Made by a program: the position numbers and the translations under genes
DNA from: Rufibacter radiotolerans
Lineage (GTDB): Bacteria; Bacteroidota; Bacteroidia; Cytophagales; Hymenobacteraceae
Reading direction: 5' to 3'
Length of the DNA: 64,000 nt
Assembly: GCF_001078055.1 (NCBI RefSeq)
Contig: NZ_CP010777.1
Location: forward strand, 236,408-300,407
The notes under the pieces: model-generated
Told to the model about the DNA's origin: nothing
Database searches by the model: none
The model's input: the letters and a program-made list of their open reading frames with translations, nothing else
In this document: one piece after another, positions 1 through 8,402 of the stretch
Numbering within the stretch: the first letter of the stretch is position 1
Layout of the letters: every line of letters starts with the position of its first letter

Positions 1-1271
1 GTAGGCACCCGGTAGCTGCGCGACACGTTGGCTTTGGCGGTGAGGGTGTGCTGCGGCGTTTGCCAGATATGGTAGTTGGCGCCCAGCGTGGGGGTGAGGG
101 GAGGGTTAAAGCCTTTCACCCAGGCCTGCCGCAAATTCAGGCTCAGTTGCAGTTGGGGCAGCGGGTCATACCTTAGCCAGCTGTAGACTGAAAAGCGCTG
201 CTCCTGAATGGCGCCGCCGTACTCCTTCATATTGGCCTGGAACAACTGCCCTTCCGCGCCCACCTGTAACAGCAGGTTTGGCCGCAGTGCCCGTTCATGC
301 TCCAGCTGGCTTTGGTAGGTATGTACCTTGGAGAGGGAAAGAACCCCATCGTCCTGGAAATCCAGGCGGTCCTGGAAGTAGGCGACCCGGGCGGTGGTGG
401 TGCCTCTGGCCACCTGTCCCTGCCATTCGCCCATCAGGCGCAGGTTCTCATCATGCTGCCGGGCGTGGGTATTGGCGCTGCCCATGGAAGGCTGTATTTG
501 CCGGTCGGTCTTCACGTACCATCCCCTCACAGAAACCCGGTGGTCTTGATTGATTTTATAATGCAGGTCCTGGGCCAGGCTGGTTTGCGAGAAGGCGGCG
601 TTCTGCTGGGTTTCATAGGGCTGACCGAAGACGGCAGTATTCCGGAATCTAAAATCATTATCTGCCGCAGTGCGCGTAAACGAGGAGGAGAGCGCCAGGC
701 GGCCATTGGAAAAAGCGCCCTGGGCGGCGGTGCGGCGGTGCCCGAAACTGCCCGCTTCCTGCTGTACCTGCACCTGCCGGAGCGGTCGGAAAGACGCCGG
801 GTTTTCCAGCACCACGGCCCCGCCCAGAGAGCCGCTCCCGTGCAGGGCGCCGCTGGGCCCGTGCTGCAGGTGCACCGTGGCGTTGGCCGACGGCGGCAAT
901 AGCGCGAAATCTGAGAGACCCAACGTAGGCAGCGCAATGTTGAACCCGTTCCAAAGCACGGCGGTGTGGCTGGCGGTGGTCCCCCTGAACGCAACGGTAG
1001 CGGTCATGCCGTTGCCATAGCTCTTGAGGTACAGGGGGCTGCGCTGCTGGAGCACCTCGGCCAGGGTAATGCCCGGCTGGCGCTGCAGCAAAAGGGAGTC
1101 AAGCGTCTGGGTGCGGGAACCGGCGGCATATTTTGAATACCGGTTGCCCGAAATGGTTATTGTCTGTAGTTGCACCGTGTCTGGCGACACCGCCTGGGCC
1201 ATAGCCGACGGCAGAGACAGAGCCTGGGCAGCCATACTCACCAACGCGCATAAAACAAGACAACGTACCAT
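1..1271 (-). CDS. btuB: TonB-dependent receptor, BtuB-like (vitamin B12 uptake), 3' end beyond window
   Basis: Outer-membrane beta-barrel receptor for TonB-energised uptake; the substrate is inferred to be cobalamin because a cobalamin riboswitch lies directly upstream. The frame is open without a stop from the ATG at 1269-1271 to the window edge (423 codons seen). Residues 1-25 form a signal peptide ending near SAMAQA. The plug domain follows immediately, with VQLQTITISGNRY near its start and GMTATVAFRGTTASHTAVLWNG further on; there is no carboxypeptidase-like N-terminal domain of the SusC type. The barrel C-terminus is missing, so the exact subfamily cannot be settled. The receptor assignment is firm; the B12 specificity is inference from the riboswitch. 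Confidence 0.88.
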   Translation of the reverse strand, partial: MVRCLVLCALVSMAAQALSLPSAMAQAVSPDTVQLQTITISGNRYSKYAAGSRTQTLDSLLLQRQPGITLAEVLQQRSPLYLKSYGNGMTATVAFRGTTASHTAVLWNGFNIALPTLGLSDFALLPPSANATVHLQHGPSGALHGSGSLGGAVVLENPASFRPLRQVQVQQEAGSFGHRRTAAQGAFSNGRLALSSSFTRTAADNDFRFRNTAVFGQPYETQQNAAFSQTSLAQDLHYKINQDHRVSVRGWYVKTDRQIQPSMGSANTHARQHDENLRLMGEWQGQVARGTTTARVAYFQDRLDFQDDGVLSLSKVHTYQSQLEHERALRPNLLLQVGAEGQLFQANMKEYGGAIQEQRFSVYSWLRYDPLPQLQLSLNLRQAWVKGFNPPLTPTLGANYHIWQTPQHTLTAKANVSRSYRVP

Positions 1272-1389
1272 ATCCTCGGCCAATAGCAGAGGAGACCAGA
1301 ACGAGAGAAATAAACGAAAACGCCAGCCCACTTGAAGGGGCCACCATCCTTGCTGCTTTTTTTCCCGAAAGCCTCCAAGTGTGTATGTA

Positions 1390-1567
1390 AGACGTTGGCA
1401 GGTCTCCTGGCTCTCTTCTCCGGCCCGGCCTTCCCATCTGGCAAAGCAGACAGTGGCGTATGGTGGGCAGAATGGGTTTGAAGATAACAGTTGCGGGTAC
1501 AGCTCAGGTATTACACCTGATTCCCTTTTAAGACCGCACGGCAGAAAGCCAGGGCGGTCACCAATAT
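1390..1567 (-). ncRNA. Cobalamin (adenosylcobalamin) riboswitch
   Basis: Read on the minus strand, the leader contains the B12 box AGCCAGGAGACCTGCC (1397-1412), the upstream GGGAATCAGGTG element, GCTGTACCCGCAACTGT and GCCACTGTCT, in the canonical order of the class. It lies between a TACCTTTG promoter box and the receptor start, so it should repress the receptor when B12 is abundant. The expression platform is the roughly 120 nt between the B12 box and the ATG. The boundaries are approximate. Confidence 0.95.
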
Positions 1568-1573
1568 CAGGGG

Positions 1574-1581
1574 CAAAGGTA
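1574..1581 (-). promoter_or_regulatory. Bacteroidota -7 box (TACCTTTG) for the riboswitch-receptor transcript
   Basis: A perfect match to the TAnnTTTG -7 element on the minus strand. It places the transcript start near 1567, just 5' of the riboswitch. No clear -33 TTTG was found at the right distance. Confidence 0.6.
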
Positions 1582-1632
1582 CGGTAAGTTTGGAAAGTGC
1601 GCTATAGCGGACCCAGGAAATTTAAGAAGAGG

Positions 1633-1668
1633 CGTTTTGGGGCTGTTTTGGCAAAAACAGGCCAGAAT
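1633..1668. repeat. GGCCTGTTTT palindrome copy (diverged)
   Basis: Member of the intergenic palindrome family: GTTTTGGGGCTGTTTT, a short loop, then AAAACAGGCC. The outer part of the right arm has decayed. It sits just past the stop of the small membrane protein gene. Confidence 0.6.
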
Positions 1669-1673
1669 TAAGT

Positions 1674-1994
1674 TTATCGGAAAAAGAAAAAGGTTGTTCC
1701 TAACAGAGCATTGGCTATAAATATTAGGAGCGCTTTAGAGGATATTTCAAGCGCATAGATTTTATTGATTCCTAATAAACCTGTGATTAAGGAATTAAGG
1801 ATAATGATCAACGCTGTCCAAAGAAGCGATAAGTAGATCATAGCTAGAAACCTTGAAAAAAAGGCTTCAGGTAGACTATTCAGCTGTTCTTGGAATTGCT
1901 CATAACTTCCAAGGGAAAATACTGAGGACAGAAACAGAATAGAAATGCTACCTGCTGTTATTAGAAGGATGTTGAAAAAATGTAGACCCTTCAC
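1674..1994 (-). CDS. Small hydrophobic membrane protein, unknown function
   Basis: A 106-residue protein that I do not recognise. It has three strongly hydrophobic stretches (about residues 5-27, 48-72 and 85-104), which predict an integral inner-membrane protein. It ends in a run of phenylalanines. It begins only 5 nt after the stop of the upstream secreted-protein gene, so the two are probably co-transcribed. The base composition is lower in G+C than its neighbours, which could mean recent acquisition or weak constraint. No catalytic motif is visible. Confidence 0.5.
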   Translation of the reverse strand: MKGLHFFNILLITAGSISILFLSSVFSLGSYEQFQEQLNSLPEAFFSRFLAMIYLSLLWTALIIILNSLITGLLGINKIYALEISSKALLIFIANALLGTTFFFFR

Positions 1995-1999
1995 TTACG

Positions 2000-2470
2000 C
2001 TAATCTTTGTACACCACGGGGCTGCATTGGCTGAATGGGACCGGCGCCTCCATCGCCAATCGGTGGGTTTTGATGAATTCGGCCATGAGCCGCTGAAACT
2101 CGGCTTGCTTCTGGGCGTCTGCCTCTTGGGGGTTAAAGTTGAACAGGTAATAGTCAATAGTGCCGTCTGCGTTAAAGTAGAAGCGGTTGAAGGCGCGGGT
2201 AGGTTTGCCCCAGGTAAAGCCGTTTTGCCTGAGGTGCCGGCCCAGTTCCTGCAACAGCTGCTGGTAGGCCGCCACCAGCTTCTGCTGGTCTGGTCCGGTG
2301 AACACCGCCAGGGTAGAATCTTCATGCACCGCGCTTTTGTATTGGGCATCCAGTAGCTGCATGGAATAAGCAGTACCTTCGGCCTGCCGGAAAGAGGACA
2401 CCACTTTCTGGGCCTGGGTCACGGAAAACGCCCCTACGGAGAGCAGGAGTAAGAGGATAGTTTTTCTCAT
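2000..2470 (-). CDS. Small secreted protein, unknown function
   Basis: A 156-residue protein with a clear Sec signal peptide (residues 1-20, cleavage after VTQAQ). The mature part is a mixed charged domain with aromatic segments such as AFNRFYFNADGTIDYYLFNF and a single Cys near the C-terminus. I recognise no family. It is divergent from the DUF4919 gene and is followed 5 nt later by the small membrane protein gene. A TATCTTCC sequence just upstream of the ATG resembles a degenerate -7 box. Confidence 0.65.
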   Translation of the reverse strand: MRKTILLLLLSVGAFSVTQAQKVVSSFRQAEGTAYSMQLLDAQYKSAVHEDSTLAVFTGPDQQKLVAAYQQLLQELGRHLRQNGFTWGKPTRAFNRFYFNADGTIDYYLFNFNPQEADAQKQAEFQRLMAEFIKTHRLAMEAPVPFSQCSPVVYKD

Positions 2471-2554
2471 AGCGCAGCTTGTTTTACCGGAAGATAGGGT
2501 TTTTACCCTTGCTGCGGTAAGACTAGGGCTGAACTTCCGGAAAGAAATTACTTC

Positions 2555-2592
2555 CGTTTTAGGCCTGTTTTAGCCAAAACAACCCCAAAACA
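2555..2592. repeat. GGCCTGTTTT palindrome copy
   Basis: CGTTTTAGGCCTGTTTT, then AGCC, then AAAACAACCCCAAAAC. It lies in the divergent spacer between the 2470 and 2701 gene starts. It is the only clear copy found upstream of both neighbours rather than at a 3' end. Confidence 0.65.
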
Positions 2593-2681
2593 GCGTTAGT
2601 ATAGGCAAGGCTTTTCAAAGGCTTGCAACTTTTTACAACGGGCGCTAGTTTTTAGCACTGTATTTGCGCTTACCGCCACAT

Positions 2682-2689
2682 TACCTTTG
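2682..2689 (+). promoter_or_regulatory. -7 box TACCTTTG for the DUF4919 gene
   Basis: A perfect TAnnTTTG box 11 nt upstream of the ATG. It implies a 5' leader of only a few nucleotides. Confidence 0.6.
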
Positions 2690-2700
2690 TACGTTCCTCC

Positions 2701-3360
2701 ATGAAACAATTTTTGCTTACCGGCCTCCTTTGCCTGGCGTTACTGGCCTCTTCTGGGGCCCAGACCATTTCCAAGGTAAACTTTGACGCCATCAAAAAGG
2801 CTATTGCCTCGCCTAAGTCAAAACTCTACTACCCCACGCTGCTCAAGCGGTATCACGCCAATGATACCCGCCTCACCCTGGATGAATACAAGCACCTGTA
2901 TTATGGCTGGACGTTCCAGACCGGCTACAACCCGTACCGGCCCAATGACAAGTCTGATGACCTGAACGAGATGCTGCTCTATGAGCGGTTCATGGATATT
3001 GTAACCACCGGCAATAAGATTCTGGCCGTTGACCCCTTCAACCTGGACGTGCTCTACCTCATGCACATGGCCTACGGCGAGATGAACAAGAAAGTGGAAA
3101 GCCAGAAATACCTCACCAAGTTTGAGGGGCTGATGGCGGCCATCAAGGCCAGCGGCAACGGGCGCTCCCCGCAGACCGCGGTGGTGATCAACGCGCCCCG
3201 CGATGAGTATATGTTCCTGACCGTGGTGAACCTTCGGCAGAAGGGAAGGGCTGTGTTGCTGGAAAACAAATACGAACAGGTGAACCTGCAGACGCCCAAT
3301 AAGCTCAACCTCACCGAGGTCTATTTCAACATTGAGAAAGCGATTGCCAAGAAAAGATAA
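2701..3360 (+). CDS. DUF4919 family secreted protein
   Basis: A 219-residue protein with a Sec signal peptide (residues 1-20, cleavage near SSGAQ). The rest matches the DUF4919 family as I know it: an N-terminal NFDAIKKAI-like helix, the segment LTLDEYKHLYYGWTFQ around residues 57-72, and repeated helix pairs reminiscent of TPRs (LAVDPFNLDVLYLMHMAYGE). The family is common in Bacteroidota and has no established function; a periplasmic or surface role is inferred from the leader. It has its own promoter box and is followed by the lipoprotein and glycosylase genes in the same direction. Confidence 0.8.
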   Translation: MKQFLLTGLLCLALLASSGAQTISKVNFDAIKKAIASPKSKLYYPTLLKRYHANDTRLTLDEYKHLYYGWTFQTGYNPYRPNDKSDDLNEMLLYERFMDIVTTGNKILAVDPFNLDVLYLMHMAYGEMNKKVESQKYLTKFEGLMAAIKASGNGRSPQTAVVINAPRDEYMFLTVVNLRQKGRAVLLENKYEQVNLQTPNKLNLTEVYFNIEKAIAKKR

Positions 3361-3467
3361 GCTCACTTTTTAGCGGCGGAATTTTGCCGGGATACTTGTT
3401 CTATTGTACAGGTCATCCCGGCAATTTTAGCTTTCTTGCCACCCAGTCCACTGTTTTTGCCCTGTCT

Positions 3468-3917
3468 ATGAAAAAACTTCTGCTTTCTATGTTGGTGCTT
3501 GCGGCGTTAGGGACGGCCTGCCAATCCGGCAAGGATAATAAAAAGGAAGGCGCTGCGGCTGATGAAAAGGCAGAAGTAGCGCTTTGCGAGTTCACTTCCA
3601 CAGACTCGGCCACGGCCGTCAGCCGGTTAACCGGTAAATGGGAGTTGAAGGGCGTGCAGACCAACTACATGGGCGCCCGGGAGGACGAGTTCTTGACCGG
3701 TGCGCAAATCACCGAGGCCTCTACCATCATTTTCTTTGAGAACGGCGAGTTTGAGCAGTATGTCAACGGGAAACTTCAGGGCGAACGGCAACCCTACAAG
3801 ATTGTAGGCCAGAGCCTCACGCCCGTGGGCTACCAGTTCTGGTTCTGTGATGAGAAAACGCTGGTGCTCAACAACGTGGTAGCAGACGGCGCCACCGATG
3901 TCTACGTGAAACAATAA
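3468..3917 (+). CDS. Lipocalin-like lipoprotein
   Basis: A 149-residue lipoprotein. The start was placed at 3468, the Met that opens a lipoprotein leader (MKKLLLSMLVLAALGTAC, lipobox LGTAC, modified Cys at residue 18), rather than at an upstream in-frame ATG at 3384 that would bury the leader. The mature part contains a lipocalin-type opening (LTGKWELKGV) followed by alternating beta segments (TIIFFENGEFEQYVNGK). The residues after Cys are QSGKDNKKEG, without the acidic pair of the Bacteroidota surface-export signal, so a periplasmic-facing lipoprotein is more likely. It is probably in one transcript with the glycosylase 12 nt downstream. Confidence 0.7.
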   Translation: MKKLLLSMLVLAALGTACQSGKDNKKEGAAADEKAEVALCEFTSTDSATAVSRLTGKWELKGVQTNYMGAREDEFLTGAQITEASTIIFFENGEFEQYVNGKLQGERQPYKIVGQSLTPVGYQFWFCDEKTLVLNNVVADGATDVYVKQ

Positions 3918-3929
3918 CGTCCCTCTGCT

Positions 3930-4550
3930 ATGCCAGCGCCCCGCAAACTCCCAGATGCTTTCTTCGCCCGCCCAGACGTGGTCACTATTGCGCAGGAACT
4001 CATTGGCAAGTACTTCTTCACCAGCTTTGACGGCATCTTGACCGGCGGTATGGTGGTGGAGACCGAGGCCTACTCCGGAGACAATGACGCGGCCTGCCAC
4101 GCGCACCTGGGCCGGCGCACCAAACGTACCCAGATCATGTACGAGCACGGCGGGGTGGCTTACGTGTACCTCATTTATGGCATTTATTCCCTCTTCAATA
4201 TTGTCACCAATACCGAAGGCACCGCCGATGCCGTGCTCATCAGGGCCATTGAACCCACCGAAGGCCTGGAAGAAATGAAGCTCCGCCGCGGCCTTGACAA
4301 AATAGAAACCCGCCTTACCGCCGGCCCCGGCCTGGTCACCCAAGCCCTGGGCATCTCCACGCACCACAACGGTACCCACCTGCAAGGCAGCGAGATCTGG
4401 TTTGAAGACCACGGAAAAGTGATTCCGGAGGAAGAAATAGTGGCCGGGCCCCGGGTTGGCGTGGCCTACGCCGGTGCAGATGCCCTGCTTCCCTGGCGCT
4501 TCAGCCTCAAAGGCAGCAAATGGGTGAGCAAAGCAAAGCCGAAGTATTGA
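3930..4550 (+). CDS. 3-methyladenine DNA glycosylase (AAG/MPG family)
   Basis: Removes alkylated purines such as 3-methyladenine and hypoxanthine from DNA, starting base excision repair in the cytoplasm. The 206-residue length is normal for bacterial AAG. The signature VETEAYSGDNDAACHA is present; E46 and Y48 correspond to the catalytic Glu125 and intercalating Tyr127 of the human enzyme. Further family motifs are RTKRTQIMYEHGGVAYVYLIYG (about 82-103) and the C-terminal GPRVGVAYAG. It starts 12 nt after the lipoprotein gene. The assignment is firm. Confidence 0.93.
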   Translation: MPAPRKLPDAFFARPDVVTIAQELIGKYFFTSFDGILTGGMVVETEAYSGDNDAACHAHLGRRTKRTQIMYEHGGVAYVYLIYGIYSLFNIVTNTEGTADAVLIRAIEPTEGLEEMKLRRGLDKIETRLTAGPGLVTQALGISTHHNGTHLQGSEIWFEDHGKVIPEEEIVAGPRVGVAYAGADALLPWRFSLKGSKWVSKAKPKY

Positions 4551-4851
4551 TGTATTGCTGATTGTTAATTGCTGGTTGTTTTGAGGTTATTCCCCTGGCG
4601 CGAGTCTCCAGACTTGTGACTATGGATGCTGGTAGTCTCCAGACTACCTCACTGCACAGCAGCGAAACCAGTACATTAGCCTTTCTTTTCAAAAGGTTAT
4701 AAGTCACGGAAGTAAATCTAGGGCTGTAGGATTGAAAGTTAACCGTGGCTCCAGGCGAGTCTGGAGACGCGCGCCAAGAAAGGTCTAGCGAAAAAACCTC
4801 AGCCTATAATCTGCGAGTATTATTAACAATCAACAATTAGCAATAAAACAA
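4551..4851. repeat. Gene-free spacer holding a nested inverted-repeat element
   Basis: A 301-bp convergent spacer with no coding signal. It holds an inner inverted pair, TGGCGCGAGTCTCCAGACT (4596-4614) facing GAGTCTGGAGACGCGCGCCA (4757-4776), and a small hairpin GTAGTCTCCAGACTAC (about 4630-4645). Imperfect outer inverted repeats of about 23 bp, of the type TATTGCTGATTGTTAATTG, flank these at about 4551-4575 and 4820-4845. The organisation resembles a non-autonomous, MITE-like element or a composite of smaller repeats. Confidence 0.6.
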
Positions 4852-6039
4852 TCAATTCACTTTCCTGCCCAATATCAGAATAGGCTTATTGTGCATGTCC
4901 GTAGTGGCAAACAGATAATCATTCCCGCCTTCCTTCAGTTTTAGCTTATCTCTTAGCTGGGCCACTGTTAAGGGGTAATTGCGTACCGTGATGTTCGCTT
5001 TTTTATTGGGTAGTAGCTGGTGCAGTTCCTTAGCATTGGCTTTTGGTTTGGCCGTGATTTCAAAAATACGGCCCGGAAACGCTGCCTGCAGTTCTGTGGA
5101 GGTATAGAGGTGGCTGTTTCGGTGTAGCTTCTGCACTTGGTACTCTTGTGACAACCATTTAAAGGCGCCCGCTTTCAGAAGGGCCGTGTTGGGTTCATAC
5201 AGATAGGTGAGCGGCTCAGGGGCGTACACGGCAGTGGCCTGTTCTTCCTGCAATTTGGTAAAACTGACTTCCAGCGGCTCCTGGCCCGGCCGAAGGTTCA
5301 CGGCGGTAATGACCGGTTCCTGGGTTGTATCTGACGTGATGAGGTACAGCACTTCCTTCACCTCGTTCTGCACGGCCACTACCCAAATGTGTTGCACGCC
5401 GGTCAGGTCTTGTAGCGCCAGGTCAATGTCTAGCATGGGCGCCGTTTTGAGCAGCACCGCTTTGGCCTTCTGTAACAGCGCAGGGAGCAGGCCCAGCACG
5501 TCTGGCTCACAGTCCTGGAGCAGATGCACCCGTTCCTGGCTCTCGCCCCGGCGGGCGGGGTCCAGGTAAATCACGTCCAGTTGAGCAGGCAAGGTTTCTA
5601 GGAAATCCTCGGCCTCGCCGGAAACCACCTGTATGTTTTCTATCCCCAGTTGCTGGTAATTATTGGCCACCACCTCGGCTAATTCTGGCTGCCGCTCCAC
5701 GTAGGTCACCTGCCTGAAACGTTGGGCAAAGGAATAGGCATCTACCCCAAACCCACCGGTCAGATCAGCTAAGGTTTCCCCAGAAATAAGATTGGCTTTG
5801 TAGGCCGCCGTCAGTTCAGAGGAACTCTGCTCTACAGACAGGTTCGCCGGGAATACCAGGCTCAGATTCGCCGCCCAGGCAGGAATCTTGGTTTTCGCTT
5901 TCTGCCGGGCCTTTATCTGCTGCGCTAGTTTGGGCACGTCTATCCCCGGCCATTTCTTGGCCTGCAGCATCAGCTTGGCTGGATCTTGCTGGAGGTTTTT
6001 TTGAAGGAATTCTTGCTCCTCCGGAGAAAAAACGTGCAT
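4852..6039 (-). CDS. Class I SAM-dependent methyltransferase with THUMP-like domain
   Basis: A 395-residue cytoplasmic protein. The N-terminal helical region (1-75) leads into a Rossmann methyltransferase with SAM motif DLTGGFGVDA (92-101) and an acidic acceptor end at TYVERQ (about 112-117). A DPARRG segment (160-165) sits where RNA or DNA methylases carry their catalytic loop. The C-terminal half carries the THUMP-like and ferredoxin-like domains found in Bacteroidota homologues, ending in a conserved NDYLFATT-type strand. The substrate is unknown; a structured RNA is the likely target by domain analogy. The stop lies within an outer arm of the neighbouring inverted repeat. Confidence 0.82.
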   Translation of the reverse strand: MHVFSPEEQEFLQKNLQQDPAKLMLQAKKWPGIDVPKLAQQIKARQKAKTKIPAWAANLSLVFPANLSVEQSSSELTAAYKANLISGETLADLTGGFGVDAYSFAQRFRQVTYVERQPELAEVVANNYQQLGIENIQVVSGEAEDFLETLPAQLDVIYLDPARRGESQERVHLLQDCEPDVLGLLPALLQKAKAVLLKTAPMLDIDLALQDLTGVQHIWVVAVQNEVKEVLYLITSDTTQEPVITAVNLRPGQEPLEVSFTKLQEEQATAVYAPEPLTYLYEPNTALLKAGAFKWLSQEYQVQKLHRNSHLYTSTELQAAFPGRIFEITAKPKANAKELHQLLPNKKANITVRNYPLTVAQLRDKLKLKEGGNDYLFATTDMHNKPILILGRKVN

Positions 6040-6065
6040 AGTAGGGTCTGGTGAGAGGAAGGAGG

Positions 6066-6073
6066 CAAAGATA
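6066..6073 (-). promoter_or_regulatory. -7 box TATCTTTG for the methyltransferase gene
   Basis: A perfect TAnnTTTG match on the minus strand, 27 nt upstream of the ATG. Confidence 0.55.
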
Positions 6074-6199
6074 CAGAATTGAGCAAGCCGCTACCGAATA
6101 AGTATTGTTTAAGGTTTTGATATAAATCGTTAAACAAACTAGTGGTGAGGTAGTTATCTAAGGGTGAGTCCTTATTTTTTAACTTAATGTAGTAGCCGT

Positions 6200-6901
6200 A
6201 TGAAAACGTGGATGAAGTTTTGCCTGATGGCAGTTGCTCTGCCTACCCTGCTCCTGACCAGCGCCTGCGAAGATGATGATGACGATGTGATGACCATGGA
6301 CCAGAAAGCCAATGTCATGGTGGTGCACGCGTCGCCCAACGCCCCTTCGGTTGATTTATATGTAGACGGAACCAAAGCCAACACCGCCGCGCTGGCCTAC
6401 CCAAGAAATACGGGGTATCTGCAGGTGCAGGCCGGAACCAGAAACGTGAAAGTAACCCCTGCCGGTGCCAGCGCCACCAATGCGGTCATAGATGCTAACC
6501 TGACCCTAGCCGCCAACATGAATTACTCTGTGTTTGCTGCCGGTCCGGTTACTGGTATTTCTGCCCTGGTGGTGGAGGATAACCTGGCTGCGCCTGCCGC
6601 CGGAAAAGCCCATGTGCGGTTTTTCCATTTGTCGCCAGACGCCCCAAGGGTAGATGTGGTGGTGCAAGGAGGAGGTGACCTGTTCTCAGACATAGAGTTC
6701 AAGGAAGCCACCGCATTTACCCCGGTCAATGCAGGATCCTATACGCTGCTGGTGCAGCCGGTGAATACCAACACTAATGCGGTTACCGCCACCGTGAACC
6801 TGGAGGCGGGCAAGATCTACACCATTTTCGCCAAAGGATTCCTGAATCCGCCGTCAGGCAATACAAATACCCTGGGGGCCGAAGTGATTGTGAACAAGTA
6901 A
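6200..6901 (+). CDS. DUF4397 domain surface lipoprotein
   Basis: A 233-residue lipoprotein. The leader ends in the lipobox LTSAC with Cys at residue 23, followed by EDDDDD, an acidic run matching the Bacteroidota lipoprotein export signal for flipping to the cell surface. The mature part contains two DUF4397 repeats: VMVVHASPNAPSVDLYVDG (about 39-57) and VRFFHLSPDAPRVDVVVQG (about 138-156), each followed by beta strands ending in NYSVFAAG or IYTIFAKG. This is an Ig/transthyretin-like fold used in surface proteins; the ligand is unknown. A strong terminator follows. Confidence 0.87.
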   Translation: MKTWMKFCLMAVALPTLLLTSACEDDDDDVMTMDQKANVMVVHASPNAPSVDLYVDGTKANTAALAYPRNTGYLQVQAGTRNVKVTPAGASATNAVIDANLTLAANMNYSVFAAGPVTGISALVVEDNLAAPAAGKAHVRFFHLSPDAPRVDVVVQGGGDLFSDIEFKEATAFTPVNAGSYTLLVQPVNTNTNAVTATVNLEAGKIYTIFAKGFLNPPSGNTNTLGAEVIVNK

Positions 6902-6926
6902 AGACTTTCCTGATTTGAGTTACCCT

Positions 6927-6957
6927 GGGCCCGCTAGTGTAAGCGGGCCCTTCTATT
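6927..6957 (+). terminator. Intrinsic terminator after the DUF4397 gene
   Basis: A 9-bp perfect stem, GGGCCCGCT / AGCGGGCCC, with a 6-nt loop, followed by a T-rich tail. Confidence 0.8.
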
Positions 6958-6958
6958 T

Positions 6959-6996
6959 CGTTTTAGGGCCGTTTTCTCTAAAACAGCTCTAAAACG
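6959..6996. repeat. GGCCTGTTTT palindrome copy
   Basis: CGTTTTAGGGCCGTTTT, loop, AAAACAGCTCTAAAACG. It immediately follows the DUF4397 terminator. Confidence 0.7.
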
Positions 6997-7029
6997 TGCA
7001 GGGGCGCGCCGTGTAAACCGGGGTTTCCG

Positions 7030-7060
7030 TTGAGGATGATAAACTTATTGCGTACCTTTG
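7030..7060 (+). promoter_or_regulatory. ahcY promoter (TTG - N20 - TACCTTTG)
   Basis: The -33 TTG at 7030-7032 and the -7 TACCTTTG at 7053-7060 are separated by 20 nt, as in Bacteroidota sigma-A promoters. The predicted leader is about 22 nt. Confidence 0.75.
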
Positions 7061-7088
7061 CGGTTCTTCTGTAAAAACCTGAACTACA

Positions 7089-8396
7089 ATGGTAGAAACG
7101 TATTTGAAGTACAAAGTAAAAGATATTTCCCTGGCTGAGTGGGGAAGAAAAGAGATTAGATTAGCTGAATCTGAGATGCCAGGTTTGATGGCCATCCGTG
7201 AGGAGTTCGGTCCCAGCAAACCATTGGCAGGCGCGCGTATTGCCGGCTGTCTGCACATGACTATCCAGACTGCGGTTCTCATTGAGACCCTGGTGGAGTT
7301 AGGTGCTGAGGTTACCTGGTCTAGCTGCAACATTTTCTCTACCCAAGACCACGCTGCTGCTGCCATTGCCGCCGCTGGCATCTCTGTTTACGCCTGGAAA
7401 GGTATGAACGCAGAAGAATTTGACTGGTGCATTGAGCAGACCCTTTTCTTCGGGGAAGACCGTCAGCCCCTGAACATGATCCTGGACGATGGTGGTGACC
7501 TGACCAACATGGTGTTTGACAACTACCCAGAGCTGGCTGCCGGTATCAAAGGTTTGTCTGAAGAGACTACCACCGGGGTGCACCGTCTGTACGAGCGTAT
7601 GAAAAACGGCACTTTGGTGATGCCCGCTATCAACGTGAACGACTCCGTGACCAAGTCTAAGTTTGACAACAAATACGGCTGTAAAGAATCTTTGGTAGAC
7701 TCTATCAGAAGAGCTACGGATGTAATGATGGCTGGTAAAGTAGCCGTTGTGGCTGGGTACGGTGACGTAGGAAAAGGTTCTGCCGCTTCGTTGCGTGGCG
7801 CCGGTGCCCGCGTGATTGTAACCGAGATTGACCCTATCTGCGCCCTGCAAGCCGCCATGGATGGTTTTGCCGTGAAGAAAATGGAGAATGCCATTCCGGA
7901 GGCTGACATAGTGGTCACCGCTACTGGTAACTTCAACATCATTAGAAGCGAGCACTTCCTGGCCCTAAAAGACAAAGCCATTGTCTGCAACATAGGTCAC
8001 TTTGACAATGAGATTGACATGGCCTGGTTGAACGAAAACTACGGCCATACCAAAGATACCGTGAAACCACAGGTAGATCTGTACACCCTGGAAGGCAAAG
8101 ACATTATCATCCTGGCGGAAGGCCGTTTGGTGAACCTTGGTTGCGCCACTGGTCACCCGTCTTTTGTGATGTCTAACTCTTTCTCTAACCAAACTCTGGC
8201 CCAGCTGGAGCTTTGGACCAATTCTGAGGCCTACGAGAACAAGGTGTATACCCTGCCTAAGCACTTAGATGAGAAAGTAGCCCGTCTGCACTTAGCTAAA
8301 ATTGGCGTAGAGCTGGAAGAACTGTCTTCTGAGCAAGCTGCCTACATTGGTGTAGAGGTGCAAGGACCATTCAAGCCAGAGTACTACCGTTACTAA
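7089..8396 (+). CDS. ahcY: Adenosylhomocysteinase (SAH hydrolase)
   Basis: Cytoplasmic NAD-dependent enzyme that splits S-adenosylhomocysteine into adenosine and homocysteine, clearing the by-product of SAM methyltransferases. The 435-residue length is normal for the family. Visible signatures are [16 protein letters not shown] (about 78-93), the Rossmann motif [10 protein letters not shown] (223-232), [11 protein letters not shown] before it, and the C-terminal PEYYRY that closes over NAD. The gene is monocistronic, with its own promoter upstream and a terminator behind. The assignment is firm. Confidence 0.98.
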   Translation: MVETYLKYKVKDISLAEWGRKEIRLAESEMPGLMAIREEFGPSKPLAGARIAGCLHMTIQTAVLIETLVELGAEVTWSSCNIFSTQDHAAAAIAAAGISVYAWKGMNAEEFDWCIEQTLFFGEDRQPLNMILDDGGDLTNMVFDNYPELAAGIKGLSEETTTGVHRLYERMKNGTLVMPAINVNDSVTKSKFDNKYGCKESLVDSIRRATDVMMAGKVAVVAGYGDVGKGSAASLRGAGARVIVTEIDPICALQAAMDGFAVKKMENAIPEADIVVTATGNFNIIRSEHFLALKDKAIVCNIGHFDNEIDMAWLNENYGHTKDTVKPQVDLYTLEGKDIIILAEGRLVNLGCATGHPSFVMSNSFSNQTLAQLELWTNSEAYENKVYTLPKHLDEKVARLHLAKIGVELEELSSEQAAYIGVEVQGPFKPEYYRY

Positions 8397-8402
8397 TCAT
8401 AC

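Noticed and set aside
297..902. 201-codon plus-strand frame in the receptor gene
   Set aside because: The minus-strand TonB receptor frame is continuous, with clear plug motifs and a riboswitch; this one is its shadow.
3627..4412. 261-codon open frame on the minus strand opposite the lipoprotein and glycosylase genes
   Set aside because: It crosses two well-supported genes on the other strand and has no recognisable motif.
4551..4851. CRISPR-like repeat array
   Set aside because: The repeats are inverted, unequal in spacing and few; no direct-repeat and spacer pattern exists here or anywhere else in the window.
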